Positions 43,760 to 53,622 of a stretch of DNA of 64,000 nt are shown in pieces. Origin of the DNA: Spinactinospora alkalitolerans (GTDB lineage Bacteria > Actinomycetota > Actinomycetes > Streptosporangiales > Streptosporangiaceae). Position 1 is the stretch's first letter; each line of letters begins with the position of its first letter. A program made the translations under genes and the position numbers. The DNA lies in contig NZ_JACCCC010000001.1 of the NCBI RefSeq assembly GCF_013408795.1, forward strand, positions 3,782,001-3,846,000, in the 5' to 3' direction. The notes beneath the pieces are model-generated. The model was not told the DNA's origin, ran no database searches, and worked only from the letters and a program-made list of their open reading frames with translations.

Positions 43760-46700
43760 TCAGCCGAACCTCTTCTCGGCGAGGTCGACCAGGCGGGGCG
43801 CCAGGCTCTTGGCGCGTGGCAGATCGATCACCGTGATTCCGTTCAGCCGGTATCCGGCGAGTGCGCGCGTTACCTGCTTGCGCAGTTGGCGCGCCCGGTG
43901 CGGGCTGTATCCGGCCAGTCCGATCTCCGCGTGCATCGTGCGGCTCACCTCCACGGTGATCTCGCCCAGGAGCCGCTTCAGCTCCTCGGCGAGCGGGGAG
44001 TCGCCGTCCTCGTCGAGCTCCGCGACCAGCAGGTCGTAGAACGGGGCCTCGGTGTCGGGGTCCAGGCCGCTGTCGTCGCCCTGCCGCCCCGCCAGGATGT
44101 CGGTCTTGAGTTCCTGCAGCGCCTGCAGAACGGCGGGCCAGTTCTCGCCGAGGCTGTCCAGGATCCGGTCCAGGCGTTCGGAGAACCTGGCGTAGTGCTC
44201 GGGGTCGGTCCCGATGTTCTCGTTGATGTGGTACCGCAGCGCGTGCTGCATCTCCGAGGCCTTGGCGCGGTCGGAGGGCAGGTCTGCGACCTTGGTGTCG
44301 AACTCCGCCGCCGTGATCGCCGTCGGCGGGATTCGGGTGCGGATGTCGTGCACGCGGACGTAGTCGTCGATGAGCCTGCGGACCTTGCCGCCGTACAGCG
44401 AGGCGTCGAAGCCGTCGTCCTCCCGATAGCGTCTGCGTGCCACTTCAGCGATCGCGCCGAAGGCCTTGGCGTCGCCGACGAACTCCCGCGCCTCCGGACG
44501 AGGAAGCACGGTCTCCAGACTGCGGGTGAACTCCCTGAACGCGTTGAGGAACTCCATCCGGATCCGGTCGTCCTCCAGGACCTGCACGCACTCCTCGCGG
44601 TCGGCCTCGGAGGCGAAGCGGTCCAGGCCCCGAATGGTGAACACCCGACGCATGCGCTCGTGGCGCTCGCGCAGCAGCGGAATCTCGTCCTTGACGCTGC
44701 TGAGCGCGCCCTCCACGTCCTCGGCGGCGTAGGCGGCCAGCGCGACCTTGAGGTGCTCGGCCACCCCGAAGTAGTCGATGACGTAGCCGGCGCGTTTGGC
44801 CTTGGCCGTGCGGTTGACACGGGCGACGGCCTGGAGAAGTTCGGCCTCCTTGATGTGGCGGTCCAGGTAGAGGACCTGCTCGTTGGGGGCGTCGAATCCG
44901 GTCAGCAGCATGGACTTGACGACGAGGAACGCCAACGGGCTCGTTTCCGCCGGGTCGGCATCGGCCGCGAGCGGCAGCAGCTTCTTGAACTCCTCGATGT
45001 GGGCGGCTTGACGGGTCTTGTCGGTCCAGACCGTCCAGTCCTTGTTGTCGTTGTGCGCCCCGGAGATGACCGCGGCGGAACCGAGCCGGCTAATGAGGTC
45101 CCGGTGGAGATAGGCCCGGACGAGCCGCGCGGTGGCGGGGCCGTGCTCGTCGGCGCGCTCGGCCGCCTCGGGGGTGCGCAGTTCGGCGGGAAGCGCGTCG
45201 AGCTCGGCGACCAGGGCGTCGCGGGCCCGGACCAGCGCCTTCTGGTAGCGCACGGCGGCGGCCCTGGAGACGGCGACGACCTGGGCCTTGAACCCGTTGG
45301 GCAGGACCACGTCCACGTAGTGCCGCAGCATGCTGTCGGCCTTGGCCTCGATCATGTGCTCGGCTTCGAGGACGTTGTTCTTGGTGGCGTACTTCCGCTT
45401 GATCTCGTCGAGTTGGGCGGGCGTGGCGTCGAACAGGTCCTCGAAGACCTCGTCGAGGTCGTTGCCGTCGCGCACGTGGGCCTTGGTGGTGCGGCCCTCG
45501 TAGAGGATCGGGACGGTCGCGCCGTCGGCCTCGGACTCCTTGATGGTGTAGGAGTCGATGAACGCCCCGAAGATCTTGCTGGTGAAGCGCTCCTTGTCAC
45601 CCATGATGATAGGGGTCCCGCTGAAGCCGATGCGTACGGCGTTGGGCAGCGCGGCCATGAGGTTGGCGTGCAGCTTGGAGCCCTGGGAGCGGTGCGCCTC
45701 GTCGACGAGGATGAGGATGTCCTCGGAGTCGTCGATGAGGTCCATGGTGGGCACGATCTCCGCGCGGCGCGGGCGGCGCACGGTCGCAGCGCGAGGTCCG
45801 GCGTCTTCTCCGGAGGATTCCGCCGCCCCGCCTGCGGTGTCCGCTTCTTCCTCGTCAGCGCTGTCGGCGTCTGCACCGTTGTTCTCGGCGTCGCCCTGGT
45901 ATTTCTGGATCATCGCGAAGTACAGGCCCTTGCCGGGTACGGACAGCCGCTCCTCGACTTCGGCGATCCTGGTGATAACCTCGCTGCTCTCGCCGGTGAG
46001 CGCCATGGTCGCCGAGAGCTGCTCCTGCAGCTGGGTCCGGTCGGTGATGACGACGATCTTGAATCCGGTCAGCCGGGGCCGCGAACGCATCGCGCGCACC
46101 AGGAAGACCATCGTGAGGCTCTTGCCCGAGCCCTGGGTGTGCCAGACGATCCCGCCGCGCCGGTCGAACTCGCCGTCCTGGGCGCGGGTGGGCTCACCCA
46201 GCATCCGGTCGATCGAGCGGCGCACGGCCCGGTACTGCTGGTAGCGGGCAACCACCTTGATCTTCCGCGGCCCGCTCTCCATGAACAGCGTGAAATGGGC
46301 GACGATGTCGAGCAGGACCGCGGGGCGCAGCATTCCGGCGACCAGGCGGTGCCGCCCGTTCAGCTCCTCGGTGCCGGAGACGCCGGCCTCCGCGGCGATC
46401 CGCGCATCCGGATACGGTTCAGTGGTCTTCCACTCGGCGTAGTGTTCGGACTCGGCGGTGAAGCCCGCGACGCGTGCGCTGCGTCCCGAGGCGGCGACGA
46501 CGAACTGGTTGGTGTGGAAGAGCCGCTCGTTGCCCTCGGCGGCCCGGACCTCGCCGCGCTGGTTGGCGTAGCGGCGCAGCTGGTCGATGGCCGCGGCGAC
46601 GGGGTCGGCGACGTGCGGACTCTTGGCCTCGACGACCACGAGCGGGATGCCGTTCACGAACAGCACGAGGTCGGGCACGATCCGGTCGGCGCCCACCGCG

Positions 46701-47206
46701 CCGGGGCCGTCGACGGCGAACTGGTTGACGGCGAGGAAGTCGTTGTTGTCCGGCTGCTCGAAGTCGATGAAGCGCACCGTCCGGGTGCGGCCGTGGTTCC
46801 ACCCTTCGACGCCCTCGACCTCCGCACCGACGAGGATCTTCGCGATCAGCTCCTCGTTGGTCTCGATCAGCGTGCGCGCCTGCGGCCGGGTGAGGGCGCC
46901 GACGGCCTGGTTCAGCCGGCTCTCGTCGAGCCACTCCCGCCCCGCGTCGTCGAGGTTGATCCTGCGCAGGGCCGCCTTCAGCCGGTCCTCCAGGACCGTC
47001 TCGCGGAAGGAGGTGCGGCCGGTGTCGGCCGGACTCGTCCGCGTTCCAGGAAGGAAGATCCACCCCATGGCCACGAGCTGGTCGATCAGCGGTTTCTCCA
47101 CCAGCTCCCATTCCGGACCGGAAGGAGCAGCGGAAGAGGAGCGGGGAGCGCTCTCGGGGACGGCCAAAGGACACCTCATCGTCGCCGATGCCGTTGGATC
47201 CGGCAT
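43760..47206 (-). CDS. hsdR: Type I restriction endonuclease subunit R
   Basis: An 1148-residue HsdR. The nuclease domain has VPDLVLFVNGIPLVVVEAKS (PD...ExK, residues about 175-195). The translocase follows: Walker A IVWHTQGSGKSLTMVFLVR (near 360), DEAH box ILVDEAHRSQGSKLH (near 500), GFSGTPII, and motif VI region KSMLLTGFDAPNEQVLYLD and QAVARVNRTAKAK. An acidic insertion of about 45 residues rich in Glu, Asp and Ala lies before the DEAH box. No hsdM or hsdS adjoins it; the nearest are 9.3 kb away on the same strand. The start could be ATG 47206 or ATG 47179; neither has a strong ribosome site. Confidence 0.93.
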   Translation of the reverse strand: MPDPTASATMRCPLAVPESAPRSSSAAPSGPEWELVEKPLIDQLVAMGWIFLPGTRTSPADTGRTSFRETVLEDRLKAALRRINLDDAGREWLDESRLNQAVGALTRPQARTLIETNEELIAKILVGAEVEGVEGWNHGRTRTVRFIDFEQPDNNDFLAVNQFAVDGPGAVGADRIVPDLVLFVNGIPLVVVEAKSPHVADPVAAAIDQLRRYANQRGEVRAAEGNERLFHTNQFVVAASGRSARVAGFTAESEHYAEWKTTEPYPDARIAAEAGVSGTEELNGRHRLVAGMLRPAVLLDIVAHFTLFMESGPRKIKVVARYQQYRAVRRSIDRMLGEPTRAQDGEFDRRGGIVWHTQGSGKSLTMVFLVRAMRSRPRLTGFKIVVITDRTQLQEQLSATMALTGESSEVITRIAEVEERLSVPGKGLYFAMIQKYQGDAENNGADADSADEEEADTAGGAAESSGEDAGPRAATVRRPRRAEIVPTMDLIDDSEDILILVDEAHRSQGSKLHANLMAALPNAVRIGFSGTPIIMGDKERFTSKIFGAFIDSYTIKESEADGATVPILYEGRTTKAHVRDGNDLDEVFEDLFDATPAQLDEIKRKYATKNNVLEAEHMIEAKADSMLRHYVDVVLPNGFKAQVVAVSRAAAVRYQKALVRARDALVAELDALPAELRTPEAAERADEHGPATARLVRAYLHRDLISRLGSAAVISGAHNDNKDWTVWTDKTRQAAHIEEFKKLLPLAADADPAETSPLAFLVVKSMLLTGFDAPNEQVLYLDRHIKEAELLQAVARVNRTAKAKRAGYVIDYFGVAEHLKVALAAYAAEDVEGALSSVKDEIPLLRERHERMRRVFTIRGLDRFASEADREECVQVLEDDRIRMEFLNAFREFTRSLETVLPRPEAREFVGDAKAFGAIAEVARRRYREDDGFDASLYGGKVRRLIDDYVRVHDIRTRIPPTAITAAEFDTKVADLPSDRAKASEMQHALRYHINENIGTDPEHYARFSERLDRILDSLGENWPAVLQALQELKTDILAGRQGDDSGLDPDTEAPFYDLLVAELDEDGDSPLAEELKRLLGEITVEVSRTMHAEIGLAGYSPHRARQLRKQVTRALAGYRLNGITVIDLPRAKSLAPRLVDLAEKRFG

Positions 47207-47426
47207 TCACTGCAGGGGCGTGATCGGGACATCCCAGTCTGCCATCCGGCGGTGTCCAGAATGAGCTGGTTCACATATCGGAAGCCGTTGCGAGGCGGCC
47301 GGAAACGGACGATGCCGAACTTCGGCGCGGCGCCTTCTCACACCTCGGGCCTGGACGCGAACGCGTGCCGCGCCCGCGCCACGATCCGCAGGGCTTCAGG
47401 TCGGTGTTGGCGCTAGGGTTTCCCTC

Positions 47427-48842
47427 GTGTCTGATACCTCGATTCGCACCAGGTTCGCTCCGTCGCCGACCGGCATGTTCCACGTGGGAAACGCCCGGTC
47501 GCTGCTGCTGAACTGGGTGGTCGCGCGACAATCCGGCGGCACCATGGTGCTGCGGATCGAGGACACCGACGCGGTCCGTTCCCGACCCGAGTGGACCGAG
47601 GGCATCCTGCAGGCGATGGCCTGGCTCGGTGTGGATTCGGGCGAGTACGAGGGTCCGTACTCGCAGACGGATTACCTGGACAAGCACACCGAGGCCGCGC
47701 AGCGCCTGGTGAAGGAGGGGCTCGCCTACTACTGCGACTGCGCCCGCGAGCAGGTGCAGCAGCGCAGGGAGAACCCGAATCTGGGCTACGACGGGTTCTG
47801 CCGCGACCGCAGTCTGGAGGCAGGCCCGAGCCGGGCACTGCGGTTCCGGGTGCCCGAGGGCGGCCCGACCGTGGTGGAGGACCGGATCCGCGGGCGGGTG
47901 GAGTTCCCCCACGACGCGCTCGAGGACTTCGTGGTCGCCCGCGCCGACGGCTCCCCGCTGTTCGTGCTGGCCAACGTGGTCGACGACGTGGAGATGGGCA
48001 TCACCCACGCCATCCGGGGTGAGGAGCACCTGTCCAATACCCCCAAGCAGCAGCTGCTGTGGGAGGCGCTGGGGCACACCCCGCCGGTGTGGGCGCATGC
48101 TCCGGTGCTGGTGAACGAGAAGCGGCAGAAGCTGTCCAAGCGCCGCGACAAGGTCGCCATGGAGTCCTACCAGGCCGAGGGGTTCCTGCCCGAGACCATG
48201 GTGAACTACCTGATGCTGCTGGGCTGGTCCCCGGGAAACGACCGGGAGATCATGCCGTTCGAGGAGATGGTGCCGCTCTTCGACCTGGCCGACGTCAACT
48301 CCTCTCCGGCGTTCTTCGACGAGAAGAAGCTGCGGGCCTTCAATGGCGAGTACATCCGCGCGCTCAGCACCGAGGAGTTCATGAAGCGGTGCACTCCCTA
48401 CCTGCGGGCCGAGAGTGTGCCCTGGTCTGCGGCCGACTACGACGAGGCCGTGTTCGCCGCGATCGCCCCGCTGGCCCAGAGCCGCATCGCGGTGCTCAGC
48501 GAGATCGTGCCCAACGTCGACTTCCTGTTCCTCGATGAGCCGGTCTTCGACGACAAGAGCTGGAGCAAGGCGATGAAGCCGGAGGTTGCCGAGCCGATGC
48601 TCACCGCAGCCCTGGAGCGCTTCTCCGATCCGGTGCCGGCCTGGGAGGCCGAGCCCCTGAAGGGTGCCTTGGAGGAGGCCGGTGCCGCTCAGGGGCTCAA
48701 GCTGGGCAAGGCTCAGGCGCCGGTTCGGGTCGCGGTCACCGGTCGCACGGTCGGGCTCCCGCTGTTCGAGTCGTTGGAGCTGCTGGGACGGGAGCGCACG
48801 CTGGAGCGCCTGCGCGCCGCTCTGGCCAAGCTGACCGCCTGA
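47427..48842 (+). CDS. gltX: Glutamate--tRNA ligase
   Basis: A 471-residue, apparently complete glutamyl-tRNA synthetase. Class I signatures are intact: [20 protein letters not shown] (HIGH-like HVGN at residues 19-22) and [19 protein letters not shown] (KMSKS-like, near 234). [17 protein letters not shown] and [20 protein letters not shown] are also present. The GTG start follows TAGGGT (47414-47419) by 7 nt, a leaderless pattern. Its location between hsdR and an operon encoding a degenerate GluRS-like protein suggests it is a second, accessory copy; whether the genome has another gltX cannot be seen here. The 3' end overlaps the convergent GluRS-like gene by 130 bp. Confidence 0.9.
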   Translation: MSDTSIRTRFAPSPTGMFHVGNARSLLLNWVVARQSGGTMVLRIEDTDAVRSRPEWTEGILQAMAWLGVDSGEYEGPYSQTDYLDKHTEAAQRLVKEGLAYYCDCAREQVQQRRENPNLGYDGFCRDRSLEAGPSRALRFRVPEGGPTVVEDRIRGRVEFPHDALEDFVVARADGSPLFVLANVVDDVEMGITHAIRGEEHLSNTPKQQLLWEALGHTPPVWAHAPVLVNEKRQKLSKRRDKVAMESYQAEGFLPETMVNYLMLLGWSPGNDREIMPFEEMVPLFDLADVNSSPAFFDEKKLRAFNGEYIRALSTEEFMKRCTPYLRAESVPWSAADYDEAVFAAIAPLAQSRIAVLSEIVPNVDFLFLDEPVFDDKSWSKAMKPEVAEPMLTAALERFSDPVPAWEAEPLKGALEEAGAAQGLKLGKAQAPVRVAVTGRTVGLPLFESLELLGRERTLERLRAALAKLTA

Positions 48843-50101
48843 CGCGCTGCGGCGATCCTGTTCAGGATGAGCGTCCTGGGCAGGATCGCCAGCAGCCCGC
48901 CTGCGTCCGGACCGTCCATCCGCCCGGTGAGCACCCAACGGACCCCAGGTAGCGGTGGAACGCCGACAGCGCCGCTTTTCCAGCCGTCAAGCCAGCGCAG
49001 CGCCTCTTCCACGTGGTCGGGTGGAGATCCATGCTCGATCTCGGTCCGGGTGAGTGCTTGGCAGAGCCGGATCTGCGCTGCGAGTGGCCGCTGGTAACAG
49101 GCGGCGACCCAGTCAACGACGCGTTGCGGTGCCGGTGCCCCGCTGTCACGCAACTCCCTCACGGCGGTCTCGGAGGTCACGACCGCGGAGATCTTGCGAT
49201 CCAGCGCTGAGAGTCGCCGTAGGTCAAACCGGCTGTCCTTGTTCGTCGGCAGAACCGGACGGAACCGTAAGACCAGGTCCGTGAACGTCTCGGGAGGCAC
49301 CTGGTCCGGTCTCAGATACTGCTCGGTGAGGAACCAGCGCAGGGCGGACGGTCGGATCTTTCGATCGAGTAGAGCGGTGATCCGGAAGGCGTCGAGGTCC
49401 TCCTCCAGCAGTCGGGGGACGAACACGTGGGCGGGGGGAGGCCCTCCGCCGGTCAGGGCCCAGTGCAGGCGTACATGGACGGCGGTGGCGTTCGCCTTGT
49501 CCGTTCCACGGACCACCAGGGTGTTCCGCTGCTCGATGTCATCAACGACACTGGCGAGGTGCCAAAGCGCTCGCCCATCGCTGCGGACCAGAGGAACCCA
49601 CTTCTGAGTGGGAGTGAGAGCGGCCGTGGTATTCACCATGATGGAGTAGGTGAGGGATTCGGGGTCCTGTCCGTGGCTCGCGATGAGGCGGTCGACCGCC
49701 GCAACATCGAGGCAGGGAACACCGCCACGGTGGGCCACGACCCCTTGCTCCGAAAGGCTCTGCAGAGCCTGCCGGTATTGGTGGCCACGCTGACTCTGCC
49801 GAAAGGCCGGACCATCATCGACGACCGGAATCCGTGCCACTCCCCGGATCTCTTCGAGGAGTCCGGCACGGTACTCGTTCCTGCTCCGAGCCGGGTCAGT
49901 ATCGTCCCACCTCACACGGATGAGAGCGTGAACGCCCAGATGGTCAGCGGCAGCGTGGGCGAACAATGCGGCGAGCAGGTGCGTGCGGAGCACCCCGACG
50001 CGAAACGAGGCGTTGTTGGGGGAGATCCCCAACCGGGTTCGGATCCCGGTCAGGCGCAGGGCGATGATCGCAGGATGGTCCAACCAGATTCTGACGGTCA
50101 T
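48713..50101 (-). CDS. Degenerate glutamyl-tRNA-synthetase-like protein
   Basis: A 462-residue protein with the GluRS fold order but altered active-site motifs. [20 protein letters not shown] aligns with the HIGH region (FRVG at residues 33-36 instead of HIGH), and [20 protein letters not shown] aligns with [27 protein letters not shown] aligns with LANVVDDxxMxITHVIRG. The KLSKR loop is absent: after [19 protein letters not shown] the sequence goes straight on to [18 protein letters not shown]. It is therefore unlikely to charge tRNA normally and may bind or adenylate an amino acid or a metabolite. Its ATG overlaps the preceding gene's stop (ATGA). The C terminus is Ser/Arg-rich and overlaps gltX. 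Confidence 0.8.
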   Translation of the reverse strand: MTVRIWLDHPAIIALRLTGIRTRLGISPNNASFRVGVLRTHLLAALFAHAAADHLGVHALIRVRWDDTDPARSRNEYRAGLLEEIRGVARIPVVDDGPAFRQSQRGHQYRQALQSLSEQGVVAHRGGVPCLDVAAVDRLIASHGQDPESLTYSIMVNTTAALTPTQKWVPLVRSDGRALWHLASVVDDIEQRNTLVVRGTDKANATAVHVRLHWALTGGGPPPAHVFVPRLLEEDLDAFRITALLDRKIRPSALRWFLTEQYLRPDQVPPETFTDLVLRFRPVLPTNKDSRFDLRRLSALDRKISAVVTSETAVRELRDSGAPAPQRVVDWVAACYQRPLAAQIRLCQALTRTEIEHGSPPDHVEEALRWLDGWKSGAVGVPPLPGVRWVLTGRMDGPDAGGLLAILPRTLILNRIAAARQAVSLARAARRRSSVRSRPSSSNDSNSGSPTVRPVTATRTGA

Positions 50102-51024
50102 GCCAAGACTCCTCGACAGAGGTCAGGGGACAGCAGTCCGCACCAGAGCGGGACCGTGGAGACGACCGGATGGGGATGGCCGTGCCCGTACCTACCGCCT
50201 TCACCGAACTCATCGCCGTGGTCGGCGCAGACCACGACGAGCGGTCGACGCTCCGCCAACCGGGTGAAGAGGCGGCCGAGTTGCCCATCGGCCCACTCCA
50301 GAGCTCGGCGCTGCATCCCCAGAAGGACGTGAACGTCCTTTCGAGACAGCGGGGACACCTGAGCGGACCGAGCACGTTTGCCGTCGTGCAATTGGTACAG
50401 GCGGTCGAGTAGGTCCGCGTTGTGGTCGGTGAGCGGACTGTTCGGCGTCGTGTAGGGGATGTGTGTGCTGGGACAGTTGACGAAGAGGAAGAACCGGTCG
50501 GCGCTCAAGCACTTTTCGGCCAGAGCCTCCACATGGGCGAGCGCCAGCGAGCCGGCGCGGTCGACGATTCGTGTCGTGCTGTCGGCCGGTGCCGAGGAAG
50601 GCCGACCGAAGTAGTGGAATTCCGGGAACAGCCTCGGCAGGCTGTTCCCGGTACCGGAGGGGTCGAAGAAGGTGACACCGCCGGCCCCGATGACGCGGTG
50701 TCCCCGAGCCGCGTAGTCCTCCATCAGAGTGGAGCCGGTGAACACCACTCCGACCGGGCCACCAGACGGGCGGGCCGCGGCGGACCTCCAGATCGCCCCC
50801 ACCGGTCGGCCCGCGATGGTGAGAGATCCGAAGACCGGCCGGGGAAGGAATCCGTTGAAGATGGCGGCGTGGGATGGGAGCGTGTAGGTTCCCGGCGCCT
50901 CAGCCCGGATCAGGGGACCGAGTGCGGACAGGGTGGGAAGTCGAGCCCTTTTGGCGACGTCGTATCGGCAGGAGTCCAGGGTTACCAGGACGACATCACG
51001 GTCGGCGAGGTCGATACCGGCCAT
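50098..51024 (-). CDS. Alkaline-phosphatase/sulfatase-superfamily hydrolase
   Basis: A 308-residue member of the alkaline phosphatase/sulfatase superfamily. Metal ligands: Asp17 in VLVTLDSCRYD, and VVVCADHGDEFGEG with YGHGHPH near residues 265-285. The expected nucleophile is Thr48 in GTYTLPSHAAIFNG (T-x-P-S), so it is not a formylglycine sulfatase but more like a phosphodi- or phosphomonoesterase or phosphotransferase. The length is near the short end of the superfamily. It starts 1 nt after the S-adenosylmethionine synthetase stop with GGAGGG before ATG, and ends in a 4-nt overlap with the GluRS-like gene: one tightly coupled operon. Confidence 0.8.
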   Translation of the reverse strand: MAGIDLADRDVVLVTLDSCRYDVAKRARLPTLSALGPLIRAEAPGTYTLPSHAAIFNGFLPRPVFGSLTIAGRPVGAIWRSAAARPSGGPVGVVFTGSTLMEDYAARGHRVIGAGGVTFFDPSGTGNSLPRLFPEFHYFGRPSSAPADSTTRIVDRAGSLALAHVEALAEKCLSADRFFLFVNCPSTHIPYTTPNSPLTDHNADLLDRLYQLHDGKRARSAQVSPLSRKDVHVLLGMQRRALEWADGQLGRLFTRLAERRPLVVVCADHGDEFGEGGRYGHGHPHPVVSTVPLWCGLLSPDLCRGVLA

Positions 51025-51025
51025 G

Positions 51026-52276
51026 TCATCCCTCCAGAATTAGGGCCGGATTCCGGAACCGTTCGATCGGATCCGTCATGAGAAGCCGTTTGGAGAGGCG
51101 TCCGAGTTCGGCCAGACAGGACCCGACGATGTCGGTGATGCCTCTCCGATCCTGGTCGCCAGCTTGACGGGCGAGGCGCACGCCGACGAAGGAGGGCTTT
51201 GAGAGGGGGTCTCCGTTGCGGGAGACCAGGACCGTCTCGTTGGGGAGGCCGAGGTCGGCGAAGATCTGGTTGGCGATCCGGATGGCGGCAAGCGTGTAGA
51301 GCTTGCCGGTGTGATGGACGGGGTTCTTTCCTGCGAGTGCCTCGACTCCGGCTCCGCGGTTGGCGGAGATGACACCGTTGGCCTTGTTGCCCCGTCCGAC
51401 GAGTCCGCAGTCGCCCTTGCCAAGGGATGTGCCGAACGGCGCTAGGTAGGCGCCCTGACCGTGGTCCTTGGTGTTGAGGGAGACTCGCGTCTGCCACGGG
51501 TGTCGCTGGATGACGGGGTGGTTCTCGACGAAGACTTCGAGATGCTCTCGAGCCCTGATCATCACATCCTTGTAGGTTCGGTGCGAGTCGGTCAGATCGG
51601 GGTGGACGGGGATACAGACCGTCAGGTCGAGGACCATTCCCGCGCGGACGATCATGACCTTCACATCCGTTCCCACCATCGGGAACACCTCAGTGAAAGC
51701 GAGATCGGTGATGTGGTTCTCCAGATCGATGGCCAGAGCGTCCAGCGGATCAACCGGAGCGTAGGCACTGCAGAATGCGGTGTCGTTCGCTTGCCTGCCA
51801 TGCTCCTTCTCCGAACAGTCCGCAGCACTGTCCGGACGGTAGAAGGAGAACGGATGGTCGGCACCGATTCCCGCAGTGTTCTCCACACGTATCCGCAGGT
51901 GGTCAAGGATGTGTGGACTACGGGTCGCGGTGCGAAGCACATCTTCGGCAACCTCACGGAACAGATCATCGATCGGTATCCGCTCGTCACCGACGGAGCG
52001 TGTCACCTTACCGAACAGGTAAGCGCTGACCGATTTCTCGATCGAATAGCGACCGAAACCGACGACGGATTCAGCCCCGACCAGGGCGACCTTGTCGACC
52101 CAGTGGTTGGGAACAGCCCCGAACCGCTTCAGGCCAAGGAGCGAGTAGCGTCGGGAGAACTCTTCCGCGATGAGGTCGGCAAGAGAATCCGGATGTCCGA
52201 TTCCCTTACGCTCCACCACATCAAATCCCTTTTTGGTATCTACGGACCCCAATCCACCGCTGATGGCCATATACAT
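51026..52276 (-). CDS. Archaeal-type S-adenosylmethionine synthetase
   Basis: A 416-residue methionine adenosyltransferase of the archaeal type (AdoMet_Synthase, distinct from bacterial MetK). Typical elements: FDVVERKGIGHPDSLADLIA, HWVDKVALVGAESVVGFGR, VSLNTKDHGQGAYLAPFGTS and SLGKGDCGLVGRGNKANGVI. It would make AdoMet from ATP and methionine. Bacteria carrying this form usually have it in accessory or biosynthetic clusters beside their own MetK. ATG 52276 has AAGGAGG upstream. It leads the operon with the hydrolase and the GluRS-like gene, divergent from an XRE regulator. Confidence 0.88.
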   Translation of the reverse strand: MYMAISGGLGSVDTKKGFDVVERKGIGHPDSLADLIAEEFSRRYSLLGLKRFGAVPNHWVDKVALVGAESVVGFGRYSIEKSVSAYLFGKVTRSVGDERIPIDDLFREVAEDVLRTATRSPHILDHLRIRVENTAGIGADHPFSFYRPDSAADCSEKEHGRQANDTAFCSAYAPVDPLDALAIDLENHITDLAFTEVFPMVGTDVKVMIVRAGMVLDLTVCIPVHPDLTDSHRTYKDVMIRAREHLEVFVENHPVIQRHPWQTRVSLNTKDHGQGAYLAPFGTSLGKGDCGLVGRGNKANGVISANRGAGVEALAGKNPVHHTGKLYTLAAIRIANQIFADLGLPNETVLVSRNGDPLSKPSFVGVRLARQAGDQDRRGITDIVGSCLAELGRLSKRLLMTDPIERFRNPALILEG

Positions 52277-52383
52277 TCGTCGCCTCCTTGGTCTGCGGCG
52301 GGATATGCCACGAAGTTAAGGTGAGCGGACCGGGAGAACCCGGAAAGATAATCCGGGGTCGGCTGTGGGAGGCTGAGGTCGGC

Positions 52384-53601
52384 ATGGTTCCTCCAGATTC
52401 GAGTGTGGGACGGCGCGTTGCCTGGTATCGAATCCGGCGCGGCCTGTCCCAGGAGGTACTGGCAGGTTTGGTGGGTCGGACCGCAGACTGGCTCGGAAAG
52501 GTCGAGAACGACCGTGCCGCTTTGGACCGCCTGTCGGTCATCCGGTCCCTTGCCGACGCCCTCGGCGTTTCGGTCCTCGATCTGATCGGCGAGGCGAAAT
52601 CCGGCGGCCCGCCGCCGGAGCAGGACGTGGGGGTGAGCCGGCTCCGTTCGGCTCTGACCGACTACCGCAGCCTTGTCCCGCTGGCCCCGGTGGTCCGACA
52701 GGGAGGTGAACCACCAGATCTTCTCCAAATCCGGCATGATGTCGAGTCTGTGATGGATGCCTACCAGCGCTCCAGCTACAAGCGGATGCTCCGTTCGCTG
52801 CCGGATCTTCTCTCACGTACTCATATCGCGGCTCGCGAGTATGAAGGGCAGAAGCTGCTTGTTGCGGAAAGGTTCCTGGCTTTGACCGCGCAGGCGGCGG
52901 CGATGGTCCTCACGAAGCTTGGAGAAGTCGACCTGGCATGGATCGCCGCCGAGCGCGGGCTTCAAGCCGCGCAGAGATCCGGGGACATGGCCGTCATAGG
53001 CTCACTGCTCAGGTCAGGCGTGCACTCGTTGCACTCCTACGGGCAGGGGCCGACGTCCACGGAGATGGCCGGCCAGGCCGCCGGTTACCTGCGGAAAGAA
53101 ATGGATTGGTCATCTCCCCGGATGATCTCCGTATACGGAACGCTGCTGCTGCCGGGCGCCATCGCCGCAGCAAGGGAAGGCGACCGAGGCTCAGCCCGTG
53201 ACTATCTGGAAGAGTCCGAGAAGGCGGCTCTTCGGTTGGGAAGAGACCGCAACGATCTGTGGACGGCTTTCGGCCAGACGAACGTCGCTGTTCACCGTGC
53301 AGCGGTGGCCAACGCACTCGGCGATGTCGACACCGCGATCGATCTTGGCCGAAGGATCGACACATCGGTTCTCCCCACCGAACGACAGGTGCGCCATGCC
53401 TTGGAGTTGGCCTCGGCTTACGTTAAACGCAACCGGATCGATTCGGCGCTCGGCCAGATCCTCGGAGCGGAGAAGTTGTCTTCCGAGCAGATCCGACGGC
53501 ACGTGATGAGCCGTCAGATCGTCACAGCGATGTTGGAAACCAAGTCGGGAAAACGGAACCCTACTCTGGCGGCGCTCGCCCTGAGGATGAGGATCATCTG
53601 A
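52384..53601 (+). CDS. XRE-family regulator with TPR-like C terminus
   Basis: A 405-residue regulator. The N-terminal helix-turn-helix (residues about 6-65) is VGRRVAWYRIRRGLSQEVLA, then GRTADWLGKVENDRAALDRL and ALGVSVLDLIGEA. The C-terminal 300 residues are helical with TPR-like periodicity (LAERGLQAAQRSGDMAV-type repeats; LEESEKAALRLGRDRNDLWT), as in actinobacterial regulators that sense peptides or small molecules. ATG 52384 is chosen for a nearby GAGG and the standard XRE start. It is divergent from the AdoMet-synthetase operon and is its likely regulator (inference from layout). Confidence 0.85.
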   Translation: MVPPDSSVGRRVAWYRIRRGLSQEVLAGLVGRTADWLGKVENDRAALDRLSVIRSLADALGVSVLDLIGEAKSGGPPPEQDVGVSRLRSALTDYRSLVPLAPVVRQGGEPPDLLQIRHDVESVMDAYQRSSYKRMLRSLPDLLSRTHIAAREYEGQKLLVAERFLALTAQAAAMVLTKLGEVDLAWIAAERGLQAAQRSGDMAVIGSLLRSGVHSLHSYGQGPTSTEMAGQAAGYLRKEMDWSSPRMISVYGTLLLPGAIAAAREGDRGSARDYLEESEKAALRLGRDRNDLWTAFGQTNVAVHRAAVANALGDVDTAIDLGRRIDTSVLPTERQVRHALELASAYVKRNRIDSALGQILGAEKLSSEQIRRHVMSRQIVTAMLETKSGKRNPTLAALALRMRII

Positions 53602-53622
53602 CGGTGCTACTAGGGTCGTCGT

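Noticed and set aside
43886-47416. 1176-residue plus-strand open frame opposite hsdR
   Set aside because: Antisense shadow of hsdR. The hsdR frame shows all nuclease and helicase motifs; the shadow shows none.
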